Part shown: piece after piece, positions 23,764 to 27,604 of the stretch
How the letters are laid out: every line of letters begins with the position of its first letter
How positions within the stretch are numbered: position 1 is the first letter of the stretch
Assembly: GCA_900756035.1 (NCBI GenBank)
Contig: CAAEIR010000221.1
Span: 1 to 27,604 of the forward strand
Reading direction: 5' to 3'
Source: an uncultured Anaerostipes sp.
GTDB lineage: Bacteria > Bacillota > Clostridia > Lachnospirales > Lachnospiraceae
DNA length: 27,604 nt
Notes under the pieces: model-generated
The model's input: the letters and a program-made list of their open reading frames with translations, nothing else
Database searches by the model: none
What the model was told of the DNA's origin: nothing
Position numbers and translations under genes: made by a program

Positions 23764-24871
23764 AATAGAAAAAAGAGCGTTGTTTCGGTGTGATTCTGTC
23801 TATCAGCTATTTAACGCAATATGGATCAAAAAGAAAATGTTAAAAGACATAAAGGCGGATTTGATTTTGAGTGATCATACAGAATTTGGACATATTATAC
23901 CGGGACTTTCAAGAAGCGGCTTATTTGATTCTATTGATCGGATTTTCTCGAAAGAAGATGCATCTGTCTATTGGAATCTTTCAGCAAAAGAGAGATCCTA
24001 TGTCAGCCGGCATCCGGAAGAGTATGTGGATTTGAATTTTTTGAAGAACACATATACTGATTTTTATTTAAGTTTTGATACTGCCTATGTGAAATTAATG
24101 TATTATGCCATGGCTGCAAGGGGAATGGAACTAAAGGTACATTTGTTTGAGGATGGGATGGCAACCTATGTTTGTGATGTGGAAAAAAGATGCCATGAGG
24201 ACGGAATGGATCATTCGTTTTATGGAAATCGCAGGTTCTTGTGGAATATCGAGGAATTGCTGTTGTATGAGCCGGAATATTTTACGGGACCGGAGGTACC
24301 TTTTTCCCTGGAAAAAATCCCTGCAATTGACAATAAAGATTCTGATATATGTGAGATGTTTCTGGATATTTTTGGAGATGTTGATTTGCCGGAGGAACCA
24401 TATATTTTTCTGGAAGAGGCATTTTTTGATGACAGAGTTCCTTCCAATGACCTGGAACTGTGCCAATTAATGGCAGACCTTGTAGGAAAGGAAAATATCA
24501 TTATAAAGCGGCATCCGCGAAACAGAGTGAATCGGTTTGCAGATTATGGATTCCACACGATGAAAGAATCCAATGTCCCGTGGGAAATTCTTCTTATGAA
24601 ATATGATATTAGTAAGAAAGTTCTGGTGACTGTTTCATCCAATGCATCCATAACGGCAAACCTGATTTTTTCAAAGAATATGAATGTGATTATGCTATAT
24701 CCTATGTTTATCGGCAAAACATGGCTGATGAGCAATCGGAATTTTAAGGCATATCACAGAAAGGTGCTGGAAAAAATGAACCGGAACCGAAGGAATATTT
24801 ATTGTCCTCGTTCTTTTGAGGAAGTAAAAGAAATATTGATTTATATTAGAGGGGAGATTGCGCAAAATTGA
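23753..24871 (+). CDS. Second GT52/polysialyltransferase-like glycosyltransferase
   Basis: The 372-residue protein carries the same landmarks as the earlier GT52-like gene, in a compact form of ordinary length. LFEDGMATY has EDG at 133-135, IIIKRHPRNR has the HP motif at 252-257, and SSNASITANLIF (295-306) is the phosphate-binding stretch. The overall similarity to the first transferase is low, so the two probably make different linkages, such as initiation and extension. It overlaps the aldolase-fusion gene by 11 bases, with AGGAG upstream of ATG 23753, and overlaps the next gene by 4 bases. No signal peptide or membrane segment is visible, as expected of a cytoplasmic CMP-sugar-dependent transferase. 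Confidence 0.7.
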   Translation: MEDRIEKRALFRCDSVYQLFNAIWIKKKMLKDIKADLILSDHTEFGHIIPGLSRSGLFDSIDRIFSKEDASVYWNLSAKERSYVSRHPEEYVDLNFLKNTYTDFYLSFDTAYVKLMYYAMAARGMELKVHLFEDGMATYVCDVEKRCHEDGMDHSFYGNRRFLWNIEELLLYEPEYFTGPEVPFSLEKIPAIDNKDSDICEMFLDIFGDVDLPEEPYIFLEEAFFDDRVPSNDLELCQLMADLVGKENIIIKRHPRNRVNRFADYGFHTMKESNVPWEILLMKYDISKKVLVTVSSNASITANLIFSKNMNVIMLYPMFIGKTWLMSNRNFKAYHRKVLEKMNRNRRNIYCPRSFEEVKEILIYIRGEIAQN

Positions 24872-26622
24872 GTGAGGAATTAAAGAAACAAGTTCCGGAT
24901 GTTTCGGTTATCGTGCCAGTGTATAATGCGGGAAAATATCTGCGTCAGACGATGGAATATCTGGTCTGTCAGACAATGGGTTCTTTGGAACTGATTTTTG
25001 TAGATGACGGTTCTACAGATGGATCTCCTGAAATTTTACGGGAATACCAGATGAAGTATCCGGAAAGAGTTTTTGTATATCAAACTCCTAATCTGGGACC
25101 GGGGGAGGCAAGAAATAAGGGAATCCAAAAAGCAAGAGGGACTTATATCGGCTTTGCCGATGCCGATGATTATATGGAATATAACATGTATGAAAAAATG
25201 TTTGAGGCTACAAAGGACGGTCCCTGTGATATGGTGTATATTCCATATTATCTGGTTCGGGATTGTAAGAAAAAAGTAATGGGAAGGATCAGCCAGCCGG
25301 AATTGATTGATCAGGTGATTTTTCATGGAGAAGTATCCTTTTGGACGAAGTTAATTCATAAAGATCTGTTGAAAAAGGTAGGGAAGATTCCTGAGATGTG
25401 GTTTGAGGACACTGCTTATATGCTTCCTGTCTTTTCTTATGCCAAAAATATCGTGTATCTTAATGAGCCGCTGTATTATTATATAAAGCGTGAGGGGTCG
25501 ATTACAAACAGTGCGGCAGATCAGAAGACTCTGGATACGATTCAGGCAGAAAATTATGCTTTGGAACATTGCAATCCTTTATTTCGTCAGGCAGTGGCAG
25601 CAAGAATTGCAGATCGTATCTTATTTAATATTCAAATGCGTTGGATGTATTCCAAAGAATTTATCCGGCATTTAAAGACGCTTCGTGAGGATTTGCTGGA
25701 AAATGAGATTTTAAAGAAATATCCGATCAGGTATCAAAAAATCAGAAATTATCTTGAATTGCCGGAAGAGATAATTCCGGCACGGTTAATTCTGCCGGGA
25801 TTTGGAATAAGAGAAGAAGCGGTATCAGGAAAGAAATATCTGAAACAGGCATTAAAAAATGTAGAGGAAGTAGTTATTTTAAATGAAGATACTTGTGATC
25901 TTTCCTGTAGTGAACAGGTAAAAACTGCCTGGAAAGAAAAGAATTATGAATATTTAAATCATTATTTTGCTGTTAAAAATCTTTATGAATCCGGAGGAAT
26001 CTTTCTGGGAGAGGGACTTAAGATTGAAAAAACGTTGGATCATTTAAGAGGATTTTCTTCGTTTTTTGGATTTCTGGACCAGAAGACGTTTACAGACCGG
26101 ATTTTCGGCTGCTGCAAAGGAGACCGGGTAGTCAGGGAACTATGGAAAACCTATGAAAAACCTTCGTTTTATGAAAATACATGGCTTCCTTTGAAACACC
26201 GGATTCGCAATATTTTAATAGCTTATGCAGGAGTTCCACTGGATAATCAGACCCATTTACATGAATATCCATGCGCGGTTTTTGATTCTTCTGTATTTGT
26301 GATAGACAGTCAGAATCCTATGCATATATGCAGCCACAGCTTTGAACATTGTTATGCAACTCCGGGGTATAGTGTATTCCCTGATACGGCGATAGCATCT
26401 TTGACCGAGAAAAAGTCTTCAAAAGATATGTTCCCACAGCTTGATTCGGAATTAAAGCGTGTGACAAACCTGAAAAATAAATTGATTCGTCAGAGAACAG
26501 AACTTCGGGCAGAAAACAAAAAGTTAAGACGAGAAATTGAGTTGTATAAAGACTCAAAATCATGGAAATTAACAGAGGTTCTGCGCAGAGGCGGGAGAGC
26601 TTATCGGAAGTTTCAGAAGTGA
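24868..26622 (+). CDS. GT2 glycosyltransferase with a GT32-like C-terminal domain and coiled-coil tail
   Basis: The 584-residue protein starts at TTG 24868, inside the preceding stop (TTGA), 11 bases after GAGGGGAG; no ATG or GTG fits better. Residues 11-210 are a GT-A family 2 domain with VSVIVPVYNAGKYL, DDGSTDGS (46-53) and the metal-binding ADADD (97-101). Residues about 300-510 resemble the GT32-type 'DXD sugar-binding' domain: YFAVKNLYESGGIFLGEG (366-383) sits where that family has LYEYGGIYLDTD. The DTD is GEG here, so this half may not be catalytic. Residues 528-565 form a charged coiled coil ending in SKSWKLTEVLRR, a motif common at the end of clostridial surface glycosyltransferases. 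It probably adds a neutral sugar to the same glycan. Confidence 0.8.
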   Translation: MSEELKKQVPDVSVIVPVYNAGKYLRQTMEYLVCQTMGSLELIFVDDGSTDGSPEILREYQMKYPERVFVYQTPNLGPGEARNKGIQKARGTYIGFADADDYMEYNMYEKMFEATKDGPCDMVYIPYYLVRDCKKKVMGRISQPELIDQVIFHGEVSFWTKLIHKDLLKKVGKIPEMWFEDTAYMLPVFSYAKNIVYLNEPLYYYIKREGSITNSAADQKTLDTIQAENYALEHCNPLFRQAVAARIADRILFNIQMRWMYSKEFIRHLKTLREDLLENEILKKYPIRYQKIRNYLELPEEIIPARLILPGFGIREEAVSGKKYLKQALKNVEEVVILNEDTCDLSCSEQVKTAWKEKNYEYLNHYFAVKNLYESGGIFLGEGLKIEKTLDHLRGFSSFFGFLDQKTFTDRIFGCCKGDRVVRELWKTYEKPSFYENTWLPLKHRIRNILIAYAGVPLDNQTHLHEYPCAVFDSSVFVIDSQNPMHICSHSFEHCYATPGYSVFPDTAIASLTEKKSSKDMFPQLDSELKRVTNLKNKLIRQRTELRAENKKLRREIELYKDSKSWKLTEVLRRGGRAYRKFQK

Positions 26623-26628
26623 GTTCTG

Positions 26629-26669
26629 AGAGAAATTTGCAAAAATTTAAAAAAATTGCAAATTTCTCT
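26629..26669 (+). terminator. Terminator of the glycan operon
   Basis: AGAGAAATTTGCAA (26629-26642) is perfectly repeated in inverse as TTGCAAATTTCTCT (26656-26669), with a 13-base loop, followed by TTACTTTTT. It lies 7 bases after the last stop codon and runs into the tRNA promoter. Confidence 0.7.
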
Positions 26670-26698
26670 TTACTTTTTAAGTAGAAAAGAGTTATAAT
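26669..26698 (+). promoter_or_regulatory. tRNA-Pro promoter
   Basis: TTTACT (26669-26674) and a perfect TATAAT (26693-26698) are 18 bases apart, 12 bases upstream of the tRNA. Confidence 0.6.
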
Positions 26699-26709
26699 AG
26701 CAAAGTCGG

Positions 26710-26783
26710 CGGGGCGTGGCTCAGCTTGGTAGAGCGCGTGGTTCGGGACTACGAGGTCGCAGGTTCAAATCCTGTCGCCCCGA
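26710..26783 (+). tRNA. tRNA-Pro (anticodon CGG)
   Basis: A full cloverleaf folds. The acceptor CGGGGCG pairs with CGCCCCG, the D stem is GCTC/GAGC and the anticodon stem is CGTGG/CTACG. The 7-base loop TTCGGGA has CGG at 26744-26746, and the T stem GCAGG/CCTGT closes the loop TTCAAAT. The discriminator base is A; the CCA end is not encoded (CTA follows). The D loop has the conserved GG. It is the probable attachment site of the element whose integrase relic lies just downstream. Confidence 0.95.
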
Positions 26784-26797
26784 CTAAGAAGAAAAAG

Positions 26798-26855
26798 GCT
26801 TAGAAACATTGAAAAAGCGTTAATTCGCATAAAATCAAGGTTTCTAAGCTTTTTT
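26798..26855 (+). terminator. Hairpin with T-run after tRNA-Pro
   Basis: GCTTAGAAAC (26798-26807) pairs perfectly with GTTTCTAAGC (26840-26849), followed by TTTTTT. The 32-base loop is long for a terminator, but the T-run and position fit. Confidence 0.55.
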
Positions 26856-26856
26856 G

Positions 26857-26878
26857 TTATGTATGTTTAAATACATAA
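26857..26878. repeat. Short inverted repeat
   Basis: TTATGTAT (26857-26864) and ATACATAA (26871-26878) form a perfect 8-base dyad with a 6-base centre. It lies between the tRNA hairpin and the integrase relic. Its function is unknown. Confidence 0.4.
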
Positions 26879-26954
26879 TATGAATAAAAAGATACCTTTT
26901 TGTACTTGTTTTTACAATAAGTGTGACATGACATGTGACACGACTTGTTAAGAA

Positions 26955-27128
26955 TCATATCATTGAAGAAAAGTGTTCATTTATTTTTTGATTCATCATT
27001 TTATTTTTATCATTTAGTACGTGGCGATACACTTTTTTTAAGGTTGTATCATCTTCCCATCCTCCTCTTGCCATGATATATGCGTCCGGCACACCGAGAG
27101 CATGCTGGGCAGATGCACAATAATGCCG
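26955..27128 (-). pseudogene. C-terminal relic of a tyrosine-type integrase
   Basis: On the minus strand 57 codons read RHYCASAQHALGVPDAYIMARGGW, then DDTTLKKVYRHVLND and a short tail to a stop. This is the C-terminal end of a phage or transposon tyrosine recombinase: the LRHY box arginine-histidine, the GGW position of the second histidine/tryptophan, and the nucleophile tyrosine in KKVYRHVL. A stop codon (27129-27131) immediately precedes the arginine codon and no homologous sequence is visible upstream, so the N-terminal 80 percent or so is gone. With tRNA-Pro 170 bases away it marks the scar of a lost integrative element. Unlike an active integrase, no start or ribosome binding site exists. 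Confidence 0.8.
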
Positions 27129-27285
27129 TTACGGTATAATAATGCCAAACGGGAAAAGCCTTATTTTTCAAGGGGGTTAAGTGTTTGTCGTTGTTTATTC
27201 AATTCCTTTTCCAGCTTTGAAAGACAACAAAAAAATCGTTGAATAAAGGAGGCTGTTAAGTTAAAAACTTTATAAGGCTTACGGT
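27129..27285. other. Stretch without a recognisable gene
   Basis: I see no convincing coding frame between the integrase relic and the small frame at 27286. A GGAGG (27248-27252) is too far from any start codon to serve it. A minus-strand frame crosses this stretch (27457-27161), but it runs antisense to hairpins and has no recognisable domain. Confidence 0.4.
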
Positions 27286-27402
27286 ATGGAAATTGAGGAT
27301 AAACGGACGTTATATAGTGATTGTGCTTATCGTCTTGTGCCGAGGGAGGACGAACCCAGCGTGTGCCGGATGCATGACTGGATTTATCTGCCGAGTGCGT
27401 AA
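27286..27402 (+). CDS. Possible 38-residue protein of unknown function
   Basis: A small frame begins at ATG 27286 and ends at TAA 27400-27402. The product is charged and has two cysteines and a tryptophan near the C-terminus (CRMHDWIYLPSA). The stop codon runs straight into a strong hairpin, which favours a real transcript end here. Against it, the ribosome binding site is weak (AAGG about 8 bases upstream). I do not recognise the sequence; it may belong to the same lost mobile element as the integrase relic. Confidence 0.3.
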   Translation: MEIEDKRTLYSDCAYRLVPREDEPSVCRMHDWIYLPSA

Positions 27403-27455
27403 CAATGTCACGAATAATACACAATATTTGTGACATTGTTGTAGTTACTTTTTTC
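27401..27455 (+). terminator. Strong hairpin after the small frame
   Basis: AACAATGTCAC (27401-27411) is perfectly repeated in inverse at 27430-27440 with an 18-base loop, followed within 8 bases by TTTTTT. It begins inside the stop codon of the 38-residue frame. Confidence 0.6.
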
Positions 27456-27528
27456 AAATCAAATGTATAAGCCTCCTTATTTTGGGGAATGCTTAAAATA
27501 AAAATGGGCGTTCCTATTGAAATGATGG

Positions 27529-27546
27529 GGCTGTGAAATAACAGCC
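27529..27546. repeat. Short hairpin GGCTGT/ACAGCC
   Basis: GGCTGT (27529-27534) and ACAGCC (27541-27546) form a 6-base stem with a 6-base loop, immediately upstream of a terminator. The pair resembles an attenuator layout, but no leader peptide is evident. Confidence 0.3.
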
Positions 27547-27554
27547 TCTACGGA

Positions 27555-27597
27555 AAAAGAGGACTTTTCGTTCAAAATGAACGAAAGGTCCTCTTTT
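27555..27597. terminator. Long bidirectional terminator
   Basis: A 20-base stem pairs 27555-27574 with 27578-27597 around a 3-base AAA loop. The single irregularity is one G-T type pair. A-runs and T-runs flank it, so it can work for either strand. The gene it serves probably lies beyond the window end. Confidence 0.75.
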
Positions 27598-27604
27598 ATG
27601 TTAA

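Noticed and set aside
26921..26945. GTGTGACATGACATGTGACAC repeat cluster as an attachment or arm-binding site
   Set aside because: The repeats are imperfect and short, and no second copy is found in the window, so there is no support for an att site.
27161..27457. 98-codon minus-strand frame
   Set aside because: It runs through the hairpin at 27401-27440 and antisense to the small frame, has no domain I know and a poor start. The C-terminal ELNKQRQTLNPLEK looks protein-like, so I keep only slight doubt.
27242..27481. Inverted copies of A-GCCTCCTTAT about 230 bases apart, as ends of a small transposable element
   Set aside because: Only 12 bases match with one indel, similarity does not continue inward, and no target duplication is visible. 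The motif also resembles a ribosome binding site.
1..27604. CRISPR array or insertion sequence
   Set aside because: I saw no regularly spaced repeats of CRISPR length and no transposase coding region anywhere in the window.

Overview
The window looks like chromosomal DNA of a spore-forming, low-to-middle-GC Firmicute of the Clostridia, most likely a Lachnospiraceae-type gut bacterium. This rests on dipicolinate synthase (dpaAB), a perfect Bacillus-type LexA box, a perfect CIRCE element, the class II (Firmicutes) galT and strong Gram-positive ribosome binding sites. The organism assignment is inference.

Layout. (1) Bases 1-843, minus strand: 5' part of a radical SAM gene of the putative DNA-repair family that is usually paired with a uracil-DNA-glycosylase-like protein, behind a promoter with a perfect LexA box. 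(2) 911-5447: a LacI/GalR-type regulator divergent from a galactose operon galK'-galM-galT-galE. Only galT looks intact: galK survives as a 31-codon remnant, and galM and galE have each lost an internal in-frame block (about 47 and 75-80 residues). (3) 5454-10286: a heterodimeric ABC exporter followed by two short chromate-transporter-type (CHR) proteins. (4) 10265-13644: dpaA-dpaB behind a sigma-K-like promoter, then asnB. (5) 13649-14593, minus: an AEC-family carrier. (6) 14663-16226: a MoxR ATPase/VWA protein pair that is broken by a frameshift and by a deletion across the gene junction. (7) 16248-18384, minus: htpG under a perfect CIRCE element. (8) 18507-26669: a compact six-gene surface-glycan operon with overlapping or abutting genes. 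It holds a degenerate HAD-like protein, two GT52/polysialyltransferase-like proteins, a CMP-nonulosonate-synthetase-like cytidylyltransferase, a DRE-TIM aldolase fused to a GT42/DUF115-like domain, and a GT2 enzyme with a GT32-like tail. (9) 26669-27604: tRNA-Pro(CGG), the C-terminal relic of a tyrosine integrase, and mostly non-coding DNA with strong hairpins.

The most novel part is region 8. It appears complete, with htpG on one side and a terminator plus tRNA on the other. It can activate and transfer a sialic-acid-like acidic sugar, yet it has no NeuB-type condensing enzyme. A pyruvate-aldolase-type enzyme fused to a sialyltransferase-like domain sits where that enzyme would be expected. 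I infer an alternative route to a 2-keto-3-deoxy acid glycan.

The second theme is deletion. Four internal deletions and one single-base frameshift fall in two operons, while the genes between them are intact. They could be real decay of galactose use and of the MoxR/VWA pair, or assembly errors; read mapping would decide.
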